A DNA stretch of 64,000 nucleotides, taken from Novosphingobium percolationis (GTDB lineage: Bacteria; Pseudomonadota; Alphaproteobacteria; Sphingomonadales; Sphingomonadaceae). Shown here piece after piece: positions 1 through 10,900 of this stretch. The DNA lies in NCBI RefSeq assembly GCF_020179425.1, contig NZ_JAILYM010000002.1, forward strand, positions 372,001 through 436,000. Reading direction: 5' to 3'. Below the pieces are notes generated by a model, which worked only from the letters and a program-made list of their open reading frames with translations, was not told the origin of the DNA and searched no databases. Numbering within the stretch: position 1 is the first letter of the stretch; every line of letters starts with the position of its first letter. Position numbers and translations under genes: made by a program.

Positions 1-52
1 GCCCTGGCGGGACCGCACCGGATACGACAGGGGATGGAAGGTGTACGCCTGA
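1..52 (+). CDS. Possible 3' end of an unidentified gene
   Basis: Frame 2 stays open from the window edge to a TGA at 50-52 and reads PWRDRTGYDRGWKVYA. Fourteen of sixteen codons end in G or C, as in the coding genes nearby, and the following gene is convergent. Sixteen residues are too few to assign a family, so this is only a plausible C-terminus. Confidence 0.3.
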   Translation, partial: PWRDRTGYDRGWKVYA

Positions 53-117
53 AAACCCGTCGTAACGCAGGCATCGGGGGAACCGCAGCGCCCCCTCAGC
101 CCTTCCGCGTCGCGCCC

Positions 118-1839
118 CTAACGGCCCTTGGACGTTTTGGTTTCCGACCCGGTTGATCCTTTCGCCTCCGGATCGGAAGCATCCCACACCTTGCCGCCGC
201 CGACCCACGTTTCCAGCACGCGGGTCTTGCGGATGTCCGCCGGGCTGGCGGTCATCGGATCGGTATCGACAAGGATGAAATCGGCGCGTTGGCCGGGGGC
301 AAGCCGTCCGAAGCGGTTTTCGGCGAATCCGGCGTAAGCGGCCTTGCTGGTATAGCCCGCCAGCGCGGTGGCGCGGTCGACCTTTTCCTGGGGTTGCCAG
401 CCGCCGGCAGGCTGCCCGTTTTCGTCCTCGCGGCTGATTGCCGCCGCGATTCCGGCCCAGGGATCGGGCAGTTCGACCGGGCTGTCCGATCCGAACGCCA
501 GCGTCGCGCCAGCGCCTTTCAGCGATTTCCACGCATAGGCCCCGGCGAGGCGATCCGGCCCCAGCCGCGCTTCGGCCATGACCCGGTCCGACGTCTGGTG
601 GACCGGCTGCATCGATGCGACCACCCCGCCGTTTGCGGCGATGCGGGTCACGATCGGCCAGTCCTTCGGATCGATCACTTGCGCGTGCTCGATCCGCCAG
701 CGCCGGTCGCCCTTGTAGGTTTCGGTCAGGTCCGCGATCGCGCCCAGCAGCACGGCGTTGCCTTGATCGCCGATGGCGTGGACCGCGACCTGGAAGTTGT
801 CCATCGCCGCGCGGCTCATCAGGTTGCCGAGCTGCGTCTGGCTCAACTGCGGCAGCCCGCGCGTATCGGGCTTGTCGGCATAGGGCGCTTTGAGCCACGC
901 CCCGCGCGATCCCAGCGCGCCGTCCATGTAGAGCTTGACCCCGCCCATGCGCAGCCGATCGGCGTAGAGCCAGGGCGACGGGCCCGGGCCCGCGATCAGC
1001 GTCATCGCGTCCACGCCCGAGGCATAGGACATGATCCGGACGTAGAGCTGGTTGGCGTCGCCGGCGCGGCGGAAGGCCTGCCAATCCCTGATCTCGGTGC
1101 CCATGTCGGCGACGGCGGTAAGGCCGCGCCGGAAGAAATCGTGCTGCGCCAGTTGCAGCGCCGCATCGTAATCGCGCGGGGACGGGGCCGGCACCGCCTT
1201 GTCCACCAACGCCATCGCTGCGTCGACCAGCACGCCCGCGGGCGTGCCATCGGCCTTGCGTTCGATGCTGCCGCCTGCCGCCGCCTGCGCGGCGGCGGTC
1301 ACGCTTGCGGCCTTGAGCGCGGCGCTGTTGGCCCAGCCCGCATGACCATCGACGCGCGACAGCCAGACCGGACGATCGGGCACGGCGGCATCGAGTTCGG
1401 CGGCGGTGGGAAAGCGGCCCAGCTTCCAGCGTTCCTGGTTCCAGCCGCGTCCGATGATCCACGCCCGATCGGGATGCGCGGCGGCGAAGGCGGCGATCTT
1501 GCTCAGCGCATCGGCCAGCGAGGTCGTTTCCGACAGGTCGAGCGTCATCGCGGCAAAGCCGGTGGACATGACGTGGACGTGCGCGTCGATCAGGCCCGGC
1601 AGCAGCACGCGGCCCTGCCCGTCGATGTGGAACTTCACGCCCTTCTTCGATGGCTTCTGCCCGGGCGCATAGACCGCCTTGATGGTGCCCGCATCGTCGA
1701 GCACCATCGCACCGATCTGCGCGACCGAGCCATCGGGCACGAGCGTGTAGCCCTTGAAGTTGTCCACCAGCACATCGGCGTGGGCCGGGGTGGCAAGCGT
1801 GGTGGCGAGGAGGAGGGGCAGGAGCATCTTGGAGGTCAT
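118..1839 (-). CDS. Exported amidohydrolase (YtcJ-like metal-dependent hydrolase)
   Basis: A 573-residue protein of the amidohydrolase superfamily, YtcJ-like subgroup. It shows the N-terminal composite-domain strand, the metal-binding DAHVH motif after GLID, the later HAIGD motif, an internal ERWRIEHAQ-type histidine segment and the late FGSDSPVE aspartate motif, all typical of a TIM-barrel metal hydrolase. I chose the ATG at 1839 because it starts a clear signal peptide (MTSKMLLPLLLATTLATPAHA); an open frame continues upstream through repeat DNA to 1965 but the extra residues are not protein-like. The enzyme is therefore probably periplasmic. The physiological substrate of this family is usually unknown. 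Its upstream region contains a copy of a dispersed intergenic repeat. Confidence 0.88.
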   Translation of the reverse strand: MTSKMLLPLLLATTLATPAHADVLVDNFKGYTLVPDGSVAQIGAMVLDDAGTIKAVYAPGQKPSKKGVKFHIDGQGRVLLPGLIDAHVHVMSTGFAAMTLDLSETTSLADALSKIAAFAAAHPDRAWIIGRGWNQERWKLGRFPTAAELDAAVPDRPVWLSRVDGHAGWANSAALKAASVTAAAQAAAGGSIERKADGTPAGVLVDAAMALVDKAVPAPSPRDYDAALQLAQHDFFRRGLTAVADMGTEIRDWQAFRRAGDANQLYVRIMSYASGVDAMTLIAGPGPSPWLYADRLRMGGVKLYMDGALGSRGAWLKAPYADKPDTRGLPQLSQTQLGNLMSRAAMDNFQVAVHAIGDQGNAVLLGAIADLTETYKGDRRWRIEHAQVIDPKDWPIVTRIAANGGVVASMQPVHQTSDRVMAEARLGPDRLAGAYAWKSLKGAGATLAFGSDSPVELPDPWAGIAAAISREDENGQPAGGWQPQEKVDRATALAGYTSKAAYAGFAENRFGRLAPGQRADFILVDTDPMTASPADIRKTRVLETWVGGGKVWDASDPEAKGSTGSETKTSKGR

Positions 1840-1860
1840 CAACAGGCCTTCGTTTGCGGC

Positions 1861-1947
1861 GCTGCCCACCCGCTGCGACCAGGCAGCCCTTCGGACGACC
1901 AGGTCTCGCGTCCCTCCCGCAGGCGGGAGGGGAAGGGGGTGGGCAGC
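1861..1947 (-). repeat. Dispersed intergenic repeat, copy A
   Basis: The segment is bounded by GCTGCCCACCC and GGGTGGGCAGC as inverted ends and contains a CCTCCCGC-aggc-GGGAGGGG hairpin. Read on the minus strand it aligns with the element at 12208-12283: CCCCTCCCGC, then GCGAGA, then GGGCT and GTCGCAGCGGG in the same order. This is a mobile-looking REP-type palindromic repeat lying between two minus-strand genes. Confidence 0.65.
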
Positions 1948-1984
1948 GTCAAAGCACTGCCTCAACGCTAATGCACGAGAAAGG

Positions 1985-2881
1985 TTACGCCGAGCCCTTT
2001 TTCGGCAGTCGCCGGATCAGCGCGCTGGTGTCCTCGCGCCCGCCGCCCAATGCCTGCACATCGGCATAGAACTGGTCGATCAGCGCAGTGGTGGGAACGC
2101 TTGCGCCCAGGTTGCGCGCTTCCTCGATGGCGAGGCCCAGGTCCTTGCGCATCCAGTCGACCGCGAAGCCGAAGTCGAACTCGCCCTTGGCCATCGTGTG
2201 GAAGCGGTTGTCCATCTGCCAGGACTGCGCCGCGCCGCCGGAAATGGCGTCGAACACCTTGTCGAGATCGAGCCGCGCGGCCTGCGCGAAGCGGATCGCT
2301 TCGGACAGGCCCGCCAGCGCGCCCGCGATGCACATCTGGTTGGCCATCTTGGCGGTCTGGCCCGCGCCCGACTTGCCCACGTGGACCACGCGCTTGGCAT
2401 AGGCGGCTAGCACGGGCCGGGCCGCCTCGATCGCCTTTTCGCTGCCGCCGCACATGATCGCCAGCGTGCCTGCTTCCGCGCCCGACTGCCCGCCGGTGAC
2501 GGGTGCGTCGACGCACAGCAGTTCCTTGTCGCGCCCTTCCACCGCGATCTGGCGGGCGATCCGCGCCGAAACCGTGGTGTGGTCGATGAACAGCGCCCCG
2601 CGCTTCAGGCTGGCGAAGGCGCCGGTAGGGCTGAGCACGACATCGGCGAGGTCGTCGTCATTGCCGACGCAGGTGATCACCGCGTCCGCGCCCTCGGCGG
2701 CTTCGGCAGGGGTTGCGGCGATTCGCTCGACGAGTCCGGGATTGGCCGCCTGCCACGCCTCGATCCGCGCGGGCGAGCGGTTGTAGATGGTCAGGCGATG
2801 TCCGGCCTTGCCCAGATGCCGTGCCATCGCCCCGCCCATCACGCCGAGGCCGATCATCGATACGTTCAGTTTGTCGCTCAT
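1985..2881 (-). CDS. NAD(P)-dependent beta-hydroxyacid dehydrogenase (3-hydroxyisobutyrate dehydrogenase family)
   Basis: A 298-residue oxidoreductase that would interconvert a beta-hydroxy acid and its semialdehyde in the cytoplasm. The N-terminal Rossmann motif GLGVMGGAMA follows the first strand, the substrate-binding segment TGGQSGAEAG and the catalytic-lysine helix GQTAKMANQM are present, and the length is normal for the family (about 290-300). I chose the ATG at 2881 because the nucleotide-binding motif follows directly; an in-frame codon at 2917 would only add a non-conserved leader. Members act on 3-hydroxyisobutyrate, tartronate semialdehyde or related compounds, and the sequence does not decide which. 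The gene is co-directional with the amidohydrolase but separated from it by a repeat. Confidence 0.88.
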   Translation of the reverse strand: MSDKLNVSMIGLGVMGGAMARHLGKAGHRLTIYNRSPARIEAWQAANPGLVERIAATPAEAAEGADAVITCVGNDDDLADVVLSPTGAFASLKRGALFIDHTTVSARIARQIAVEGRDKELLCVDAPVTGGQSGAEAGTLAIMCGGSEKAIEAARPVLAAYAKRVVHVGKSGAGQTAKMANQMCIAGALAGLSEAIRFAQAARLDLDKVFDAISGGAAQSWQMDNRFHTMAKGEFDFGFAVDWMRKDLGLAIEEARNLGASVPTTALIDQFYADVQALGGGREDTSALIRRLPKKGSA

Positions 2882-2994
2882 GGATGCGTTCTTAACCGCT
2901 TCGTTTGGCGGCGCCACCCCTTGCGGAACGGCTATGGCGGTGAACCGCTTCCCCCCTTGCCGGATGCGGGGGCGGCAGGCTACCGACGCCCCCC

Positions 2995-3369
2995 ATGCTG
3001 AAGCCTAAGAAAATCCGCGCTTTCATCCAGTTGGCAGAGCAATTCGCGTTCTGGATCGCCGCCACGGGCGCGGTGACGATGGCGGTGCTGCCCAAGCCGC
3101 CGCGCGTGCCGCTCGATCGCTATGGCGACAAGGTGGAGCACATGATCGCGTTTGCCACGCTGTCGCTGCTGGCGGTGCTGGCCTTTCCGCGCATGCCGCG
3201 CCTGCGTATCGCCGAGCGGCTGTCGTTCCTTGGCGCGCTGATCGAGGTCCTGCAATCGATCCCGGCGCTGCACCGCGATTGCGACATCCGCGACTGGATC
3301 GCCGATACGATCGCCATCGTCGTGGTGGTGGCGGTGATGAACCTCGTGCGCCCGATGCGTCGGGATTGA
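2995..3369 (+). CDS. VanZ-like small membrane protein
   Basis: A 124-residue protein with three or four predicted hydrophobic segments (about residues 16-33, 52-66 and 98-114). It carries the VanZ-type signature DKVEHMIAFATLS, which corresponds to the conserved DKxxHxxxY/F element at the start of the second helix. A conserved IEVLQ segment and D94-IRDWIAD follow, as in other VanZ family proteins. The biochemical role of this family outside glycopeptide resistance is unknown. The gene is divergent from the dehydrogenase at 2881. Confidence 0.72.
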   Translation: MLKPKKIRAFIQLAEQFAFWIAATGAVTMAVLPKPPRVPLDRYGDKVEHMIAFATLSLLAVLAFPRMPRLRIAERLSFLGALIEVLQSIPALHRDCDIRDWIADTIAIVVVVAVMNLVRPMRRD

Positions 3370-3417
3370 GGCAAGCTGCGGGTTTTCTTGCGCGCCGCTT
3401 TCGACTACGGGCGGGCG

Positions 3418-4677
3418 ATGGATAATCTTGCCCTCAAGACCGCTTCGCAGCCCGGCGCCGACGTGCCCGGCCTGTCCCTCGCCGATGTTCGCGCGGCGGC
3501 GGAGCGAATTTCGGGGCAGGTGGTGCGCACGCCCACGCTCTATTCCAAGACGTTGAGCGCGATCACCGGGGCCGACATCTGGCTCAAGTTCGAGAACCTG
3601 CAGTTCACCGCCGCCTACAAGGAACGCGGCGCGCTCAATGCCCTGCTGCAACTGACCGAGGAACAGCGCAGCCGTGGCGTGATCGCGGCGTCGGCGGGCA
3701 ACCACGCGCAGGGTCTCAGCTATCACGGCACGCGTCTTGGCGTGCCCGTCACCATCGTCATGCCCAAGACGACGCCGACGGTGAAGGTCATGCAGACCGA
3801 GGCGGTCGGCGGCAACGTCGTGCTCGAAGGCGAGACTTTTGACGAGGCCTATGCCCATGCCCGCAGCATGGAAAAGCAGCTGGGCATGACCTTCGTGCAC
3901 CCCTTCGACGATCCGATGGTTGCGGCGGGACAGGGCACCGTCGCGCTGGAAATGCTGGAGGACGCGCCCGAGATCGAGACTCTGGTGATCCCGATCGGCG
4001 GCGGCGGGCTGCTGACCGGCATGGGCGTCGCCGCGCGCGCGCTGAAGCCTTCGATCGGGCTGGTGGGCGTGCAGGCCTCGCTGTTCCCGTCGATGTACGC
4101 CAAATTGAAGCACCTCGACATGCCCTGCGGCGGCGATACGCTGGCCGAAGGCATCGCGGTCAAGGAGCCGGGCACGTTCACCTCGGCGGTGCTGGGCAGG
4201 ATCGTCGATGACGTGGTGCTGGTGGGCGAACCCGCGCTGGAAAGCGCCGTCGCGCTGCTGCTGCAGATCGAGAAGACCGTGGTCGAAGGCGCCGGCGCGG
4301 CCGGGCTTGCCGCGCTGATGACGCACAAGAAGCGCTTTGCCGGCCGCAAGATCGGGCTGGTGCTGACCGGCGGCAACATCGACACGCGCCTGCTCGCCAA
4401 CGTGCTGCTGCGCGACCTCGCGCGTTCGGGTCGCCTCGCGCGGTTGCGGCTGACGCTGCAGGATCGCCCCGGCGCGCTGTTCAAGGTGGTCGAGGAATTC
4501 AACAAGCACCAGGTCAACATCCTGGAAGTCTGGCACAACCGCATCTTCACCTCGCTGCCGGCCAAGGGGCTGACGGCCGAGATCGAGTGCGAGGCGCGCG
4601 ACCGCGAGCAGATCGACGGCCTCGTCGCCGCGCTGCGCGGCAATGGCTACGATGTCGACCAGGTCGAGCTGGGGTAA
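3418..4677 (+). CDS. ilvA: Threonine ammonia-lyase (threonine dehydratase)
   Basis: A 419-residue PLP enzyme that deaminates threonine to 2-oxobutyrate, the first step toward isoleucine. The PLP lysine lies in FTAAYKERGA (K68), the phosphate-cradle loop is GGGGLLTG, and an ACT domain occupies about residues 335-419 (DRPGALFKVVEEF). The one-ACT architecture of about 400 residues matches the short form found widely in Alphaproteobacteria; it differs from the about 510-residue E. coli IlvA with two ACT-like modules. The ATG at 3418 was preferred over an upstream in-frame TTG at 3388. Biosynthetic and catabolic (TdcB-like) roles cannot be separated from sequence alone. Confidence 0.9.
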   Translation: MDNLALKTASQPGADVPGLSLADVRAAAERISGQVVRTPTLYSKTLSAITGADIWLKFENLQFTAAYKERGALNALLQLTEEQRSRGVIAASAGNHAQGLSYHGTRLGVPVTIVMPKTTPTVKVMQTEAVGGNVVLEGETFDEAYAHARSMEKQLGMTFVHPFDDPMVAAGQGTVALEMLEDAPEIETLVIPIGGGGLLTGMGVAARALKPSIGLVGVQASLFPSMYAKLKHLDMPCGGDTLAEGIAVKEPGTFTSAVLGRIVDDVVLVGEPALESAVALLLQIEKTVVEGAGAAGLAALMTHKKRFAGRKIGLVLTGGNIDTRLLANVLLRDLARSGRLARLRLTLQDRPGALFKVVEEFNKHQVNILEVWHNRIFTSLPAKGLTAEIECEARDREQIDGLVAALRGNGYDVDQVELG

Positions 4678-4869
4678 TCCGTTAACCCGGCGGCGCGCGC
4701 CTGTCCCGCTGCGGGACGCGCGCGCCCGCGCGGTGTCCGTGTTCGCGGCAAATACTGCCCGAATCCGATCAATCGTGGTTAATCCTCTTTCACCATTGGG
4801 CGCGCTGGGGCATTGTTGCCGCAGCAAGACCGGCGGGTGGGCTGCCGGGGTGAAGGATACCGTCTGGCC

Positions 4870-5718
4870 GTGACCGCGCCCGTCCGCTTTCCGCGTTTCT
4901 TCGTCACCAGTCCGGGGCCGTGCCCCTATCTGCCCGGCCGTCAGGAGCGCAAGGTCTTCACCGAGCTGAAGGGCGACAACGCCGACGAGCTGAACGACGC
5001 GCTGGGCCGCATCGGGTTCCGTCGCAGCCAGACCGTCGCCTATCGTCCCAGCTGCATCGAATGCAGCGCCTGCGTCTCGGTGCGCGTGGTGGCGGGCGAG
5101 TTCCAGCCCTCCGCCTCGCAGAAGCGCATCCACAAGCGCAACGCCGATCTGGTGGCCACCGTCTGCAAGCCGTGGTCCACGCCGGAACAGTTCGAGCTGT
5201 TGCAGCGTTACCTGTCGGTGCGCCATCCCGGCGGGGGCATGGCTGCCATGGACGAAATCGATTTCGCCGACATGGTGGAACATACCCCGGTGAAAAGTTA
5301 TGTGATCGAATACAGGGAGCCGACGGCCGATGGCCGACCCGGCAAACTGGTGGGAGCCTGCCTGACCGACCAGCAGGGCGACGGGCTTTCGATGATTTAC
5401 AGTTTCTACGACCCTCATCACGAGACGCGGACCGGGCTTGGCACCTTCATCATCATCGACCACATCCTCCACGCGGCGAGGATCGGCCTGCCCTACGTCT
5501 ACCTCGGCTATTGGGTCGAAGGGTCCGACCGCATGGAATACAAGGTCCGCTTCCGCCCCCTCGAAAAGCTCGGACGCGACGGCTGGAGCCGCTTCCAGCC
5601 CGATGAACAGGCCGTCGCCATCGACCGCGCCGTCGCCATGCAGCGCGCCGACATGGCCGTGCCCGGCGGGGTCCGAAAGGACGGGCTGGAACAGGCGGGC
5701 TTCGTCAGCGGCGGCTGA
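4870..5718 (+). CDS. bpt: Leucyl/arginyl-tRNA--protein transferase (Bpt/Ate family)
   Basis: A 282-residue enzyme that transfers an amino acid from tRNA to the N-terminus of a protein, creating a destabilising residue for the N-end rule ClpAP pathway. It shows the family start [18 protein letters not shown], the cysteine set [15 protein letters not shown] (C-x2-C-x2-C), and the C-terminal GNAT-like segment with [11 protein letters not shown]. Start: GTG at 4870, preceded by AAGGA at 4853-4857; an upstream TTG at 4813 is possible but adds residues with no counterpart. The 3' end overlaps the start region of the next gene by more than 100 nt. Confidence 0.88.
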   Translation: MTAPVRFPRFFVTSPGPCPYLPGRQERKVFTELKGDNADELNDALGRIGFRRSQTVAYRPSCIECSACVSVRVVAGEFQPSASQKRIHKRNADLVATVCKPWSTPEQFELLQRYLSVRHPGGGMAAMDEIDFADMVEHTPVKSYVIEYREPTADGRPGKLVGACLTDQQGDGLSMIYSFYDPHHETRTGLGTFIIIDHILHAARIGLPYVYLGYWVEGSDRMEYKVRFRPLEKLGRDGWSRFQPDEQAVAIDRAVAMQRADMAVPGGVRKDGLEQAGFVSGG

Positions 5719-7936
5719 GGCATCGGCGGCGCGCGCGGTCGGCCTGCTGACGGCGCTGGCCGTGGCGCTCGCGCCCCTCGCGGCGCAGGCGCAATCGCGC
5801 AACGCCGATCAGGAACTCGAAGACCTCATCCCCGATTCGGCGCTCGACAATCCCGATGCCTGGGCCCGCGATACCGACGCCGCGCGCACCCCGGTGCCCG
5901 ACATCGCCACGCTCGAAAGCCCCGACACGCTCGCGCCCATGGCCGCGATGCCCGAAATCACGCTGCCCTGGCCCGATGCGGCGGACCTGCCCGCGCTCCA
6001 GCCGCTCTCGCCCGATCCCGATATCGCGCTGGCCGAGGAGGAGGCGAAGCAGGCAGGGCAGGTGCTCGATGCCGCGCTGCCCGAAGGCGAGGGCGCCAAC
6101 AGCATCCGCACGCAGATCGCCAACGCCTCGATCAGCAAGGTCGGCGGGCAGATCGAGCTGGCCTTCCCGCCCGATCTCGTCTTTCCCGAACGCGATGCGG
6201 TGGTCGCGCGCTTTGCCGCGCTGTCGAACCTCAAGGCGCTCGACGACAACGATGACAACCTTGCCCAGCTGTCGCGCCGGGCCAAGGAAGACATCGACCT
6301 GCTCCAGCAGGTGCTGCGCGTCCACGGCTACTACGATGCGCAAGTGATCCAGTCGATCGCCGGGATCGAGCGACCGGGCGAAGGCGGCGCCGCGCCCACC
6401 GGCCAGCGCATCGATGCCAACAAAGCGGTGGTGCGCTTCGACGTCGTTCCGGGGCCGCAGTACAAGTTCGCGAAGATCGACCTTGGCGATATCGCGCAGG
6501 CGAGCAACGGCGCTGCGCTGCGCGCCGCCTTCAAGCTGAACCCCGGCGATCCGGTCAACGGCGACCGGATCGTCGAGGAGCGCACCCATCTCGATACCGC
6601 GCTGGGCGAGACCGGCCATGCCTTCGCCAAAGTGGGCCAGCCCGCGCTGACCATCGACCACGAACCGCGCACCGGCGATCTGGCCATTCCGGTAACCAGC
6701 GGTGGCACCTACAATTTCGGGCGCGTCACCAGCGCGTTGCCCAGGTACCTGTCGGGCCATCACCTCGAAGAGATCGCCCGCTTCGAACCCGGCGATCTCT
6801 ACCAGCGCTCGCTGCTCGACGATCTGCGCCAGGCGGTGCTGGCGACCGGGCTCGTCTCGTCGGTCACCGTGCAGACGCGCGAGACCGTCGCGCCCGTGGC
6901 CGGACGTCCCGGCACCGTCGATGTCGACGTGACCATGACCAAGGCTCCGCAACGCACCATCGCCGGTCTGGTCGGTTACTCCACGGGCGAAGGGGTGCGC
7001 GCCGAAGCGAGCTGGGAGCACCGCAACCTGTTCCCGCCCGAGGGGATGCTGCGCGTGCGCGGGGTGGTGGGCACGCGCGAACAGCTCGCCGGGCTGACCT
7101 TCCGCCGCAACAACTTCTGGGGCCGCGACCAGGTGCTGACGGCGGACCTCTACGCCCAGACCCGCGATACCGACGCCTACAACGCGCGCACCGCCTCGTT
7201 CATCGCCAGCTTCGAACGCCAGACCACGCTGCTGTTCCAGAAGCCGTTCGTGTGGTCGGTGGGGCTGGAAGCGGTGGCGACGAGCGAATTGCAGGCCTCG
7301 GCGGCAAAGGGCACGCCGCGCACCACCTATTTCATCGCCGCGCTGCCCCTGTCGGCACAGTTCGATGGCAGCGACAGCCTGCTGGATCCGCGCAAGGGGT
7401 TCCGCGCAGGGCTGCGCCTCTCGCCCGAACTGTCGGTGCAGGACGGTACGAAGTCGAACTACGTGAAGGCGCAGGTGGACCTGTCGGGCTACCTGCCGGT
7501 CGCGGGCAAAGTGGTGCTGGCAGCGCGCGCGCGGCTGGGCAAGATCCAGGGCACCGATCTTGCCAACATCGCACCATCGCGGCGCTTCTATGCGGGCGGC
7601 GGTGGCTCGGTGCGCGGTTATGCCTATCAGGCGGTCGGCCCGCGTGATGCTACCAACACCCCCACTGGCGGGCGCTCGCTCGCCGAATTTTCGCTCGAAG
7701 CGCGCGTCAAGACCGGCCTTGTCGGCGGCGCGGTCAGTGTGGTGCCCTTCGTCGATGCGGGCAGCGTCGGCACGGGCGCCAGCCCCGCGCTGTCGAACCT
7801 GCGCGTCGGCGCGGGGCTGGGCCTGCGCTACGATACCAACTTCGGCCCGATCCGCGTCGATCTGGGCACCCCGCTCAACCGCCAGAAGGGCGATAGCCGC
7901 ATCGGCGTCTATATCGCGCTGGGGCAGGCGTTCTGA
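5603..7936 (+). CDS. tamA: TamA-like Omp85 outer-membrane protein
   Basis: A 777-residue Omp85/BamA-superfamily protein, predicted to form the outer-membrane half of the translocation and assembly module. After an export signal whose hydrophobic core is [18 protein letters not shown] come a long acidic linker, POTRA-like modules (about residues 190-460) and a C-terminal 16-strand beta-barrel ending in [11 protein letters not shown], with the terminal phenylalanine expected for outer-membrane proteins. The only standard in-frame start before the signal core is the ATG at 5603, deep inside bpt, which gives an unusually long arginine-rich n-region. The stop codon overlaps the tamB start (TGATG), so the two are translationally coupled. 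Confidence 0.85.
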   Translation: MNRPSPSTAPSPCSAPTWPCPAGSERTGWNRRASSAAAEASAARAVGLLTALAVALAPLAAQAQSRNADQELEDLIPDSALDNPDAWARDTDAARTPVPDIATLESPDTLAPMAAMPEITLPWPDAADLPALQPLSPDPDIALAEEEAKQAGQVLDAALPEGEGANSIRTQIANASISKVGGQIELAFPPDLVFPERDAVVARFAALSNLKALDDNDDNLAQLSRRAKEDIDLLQQVLRVHGYYDAQVIQSIAGIERPGEGGAAPTGQRIDANKAVVRFDVVPGPQYKFAKIDLGDIAQASNGAALRAAFKLNPGDPVNGDRIVEERTHLDTALGETGHAFAKVGQPALTIDHEPRTGDLAIPVTSGGTYNFGRVTSALPRYLSGHHLEEIARFEPGDLYQRSLLDDLRQAVLATGLVSSVTVQTRETVAPVAGRPGTVDVDVTMTKAPQRTIAGLVGYSTGEGVRAEASWEHRNLFPPEGMLRVRGVVGTREQLAGLTFRRNNFWGRDQVLTADLYAQTRDTDAYNARTASFIASFERQTTLLFQKPFVWSVGLEAVATSELQASAAKGTPRTTYFIAALPLSAQFDGSDSLLDPRKGFRAGLRLSPELSVQDGTKSNYVKAQVDLSGYLPVAGKVVLAARARLGKIQGTDLANIAPSRRFYAGGGGSVRGYAYQAVGPRDATNTPTGGRSLAEFSLEARVKTGLVGGAVSVVPFVDAGSVGTGASPALSNLRVGAGLGLRYDTNFGPIRVDLGTPLNRQKGDSRIGVYIALGQAF

Positions 7937-10900
7937 TGGCGGACGGGACCGCGCCCCCGCCACCTGCGGAAGCTCCGCGTGCGGCGCGCTGGCGCCGCCC
8001 GCTGGCGTGGAGCCGCCGCGCCGCGCTGGCTGCGATCCTTGCCATCGGCCTGTTCCTCGTCGGCTTTGCCGTGCTCGACAGTTCGCTCGGCCATCGCTTC
8101 GTGGTCGATCGCATCGCCGCGCTGACGCCGGGATCGGGCCTGCGCATCCGCATCGGCCGCATCGAAGGCTCGCTGTTCGGCAAGGCGACGCTGCGCAATG
8201 TCGTGCTCAGCGATCCGCAAGGGCGGTTCATGACCATTCCCGAGGCGGAGCTGGACTGGCGGCCCTTCTCGTGGATGAAGCGCGGGCTCGATATCCGCAA
8301 GCTGCTGGTCCACCGCGCCACGCTGCTGCGCACCCCGCGCATGAATCCGGGTGATCCGAACCAGCCAATCCTGCCCGATTTCGACATCCGCATCGACCGG
8401 CTGGCCTTCGACAACCTGACCATCGCCAAGGGCATCATGGGCGAGCGTCGTCGTATCGACTTGTGGTCGAAGGCGGACATTCGCGGTGGCCACGCGCGGA
8501 TCGACTTCGATTCGCGGCTGGGCGGGCACGATCGCCTCGCGGTCCACCTCGACAGCGCGCCCGATCGCGACCGTTTCGAGATGCGGCTGGTTTACGATGC
8601 GCCGAAGAATGGCCTGCTCGCGGGCCTTTCGGGCGTTAAGCGCGATGTTCATGCGCGCGTGTTCGGCAAGGGCGGCTTCAGCGCGTGGCGCGGGATCGCC
8701 TGGGCCTCGCAGGATGGCCGCAAGCTCGCTGCCTTCCTCGTCGACAACCATTCCGGCCAGTACCGCGTCGCGGGGCAGGTGTTCCCCGCCGATCTGCTCA
8801 AGGGCAGCGCCCGCGCCGCCATCGGGCAGAAGCTGTCGCTGGTCTATGACGGCACCTTCACCCGCAGCCTTGCCGACGGACAGCTCTTCGCGGTGGGCGA
8901 GGCGTTCCGTCTGGCAGGGCGCGGCGGGGTGGACCTTGCCAACAACCGCGCCAACGATCTGGCGGTGAAGCTGGGCGTGACCCGCCCCGAACGTCTGCTG
9001 ACCGATCCGCAACTGGCGGGCGTGCGGCTCGACGCCACGCTCGACGGCCAGTTCACCGATCTGTCGATCGAACACCAGCTGCGCGTCGCCCGGCTGCATT
9101 CGGGCTCCATCACGGGCGAGGACCTGCGCACCGCCGGCACCGCGCACTGGAACGGCAAGGCGCTGCGCCTGCCGCTCGCCATCACCGCGCGCCGCCTCGC
9201 CACCGGCAACGCGCAGCTCGACCCGCGCCTTGCCGGGGCGACTGCCACCGCTGACCTGCTGCTGGCGGGCAATGCGCTGTCTTCGGATAACATCGCGATC
9301 AACCTGCGCGGCCTTGCTGCGCGCCTGACCTTGCGCGGCGACGTGGCGCGTGGCGGCTATGCGCTGGCAGGCCCGGTTACCGCGCGCGGCTTTGCCGTGC
9401 CCAACCTCGGCGCGGTCGATGCCAATGCCAAGATCCTGTTCAAGCTGGCGCGGGGCCTGCCGTGGACGTTGCAGGCCAATGCGGCGGGCCGGATGACCCG
9501 CGTGGACAACGGCACCTTGCAGACGTTGTCCGGCGGGAACATCCGCTTCAACGGCGGGCTCGCCATGGGCGGCGCGATCCCGCTGACCGTGCGCAACGCG
9601 CGGATCGCCGCGCGCAAGCTCGATCTCGCGCTCGATGGCAAGGTCCTGCCCGGCGGGCGCAGCACGCTGATCGGCAAGGGCCGCCATGCCGATTACGGCC
9701 CCTTCACCGTTGACGCCGCGATCGAGCAGGACGGTCCCCACGCCGTGCTGGTGTTGGCCAGCCCGCTGCCCGCCGCCGGGCTCAAGGATGTGCGCGTCGC
9801 GCTCTCGCCCACGCCCGAAGGCTTCGCGATCGAGACGAAGGGCGATTCGCGCCTTGGCCCGTTCGATGGCACGCTGGGCCTCGTCGCCCCGCCCGGCGGC
9901 GACACACGGGTCGAGATCCGACAGTTTCACGTCTATCAGACGGACGTGACCGGCGCGCTCGTGCTGGGCAAGGCCGGGATCACCGGCGATCTGGCGCTGC
10001 GCGGTGGCGGGCTCGACGGCAGTGTCCACCTTGCGCCCCGCGATAGTGGTCAAGGCGTGGTCGCGCTGGTCAATGCCCGGAACGCCCGCTTCGGCGGCAA
10101 GAACCCGATCTCGATCGGCATGGCGCGGATCGACGTCGATGGCCTGTTCGCCGACGGCAACTCCACCGTCGACGCCTCGATCGCGGCGCAGGGCATCGGC
10201 GTGGGCAAGGTGTTCATCGGGCGGCTCGCGGCCAACGCGGCACTGGTCAATGGCGCGGGCTCGGTCACGGCGTCGATGTCGGGCAGGCGCGGCACCGACT
10301 TCGACCTGCAGGGCACCGCCGCGTTCCAGCCGGACAAGCTGATCGCCTTCGTCGCGGGCCACTACGCCGGTCGCACCATCGCCATGCCGCGCCGCATGGT
10401 GATGGAGCGCGAAGGGGAAGGCTGGCGCCTGCAACCCACGCAGCTCAACTTCGGACGCGGCGTGATCATCGCCGATGGCCACGTACTGGGCGGGCCGACC
10501 GAACTGCACCTTGCCGTGTCGCGGATGCCGCTGTCGGTGCTCGATATCGTGGTGGCCGACCTCGGCCTTGGCGGGCTCGCCTCGGGCGTGATCGACTATC
10601 GCAACGACGGCACCGGCGCGCCGCAGGGCCATGCTGCGCTGCAGGTGCGGAACCTGACGCGCTCGGGCCTCGTCCTCACCTCGCGCCCGCTCGACCTGTT
10701 CCTCGTCGCGCATCTCGAAGCCGCCGCGCTCGAAACGCGCGCGGTGATGAAGGAGGGCGACGCCGTCCGCGGCCGCCTGCAGGCGCGCGTCGATGAAATG
10801 CCGCGCGGCGGCGCGATGTTCGAACGCCTGCGCGCCGGTCGTCTGCGCGGCCAATTGCGCTATTCCGGCCCTGCCGATGCGCTGTGGCGGCTCGCCGCGA

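Noticed and set aside
2980..5802. Open reading frame of 940 codons on the minus strand
   Set aside because: It is antisense to ilvA and bpt, its translation is rich in His, Arg, Gly and Ala without domains, and it arises from GC-rich codon bias.
7909..10854. Open reading frame of 981 codons antisense to tamB
   Set aside because: Same composition artefact; no conserved motif, whereas tamB on the plus strand is well supported.
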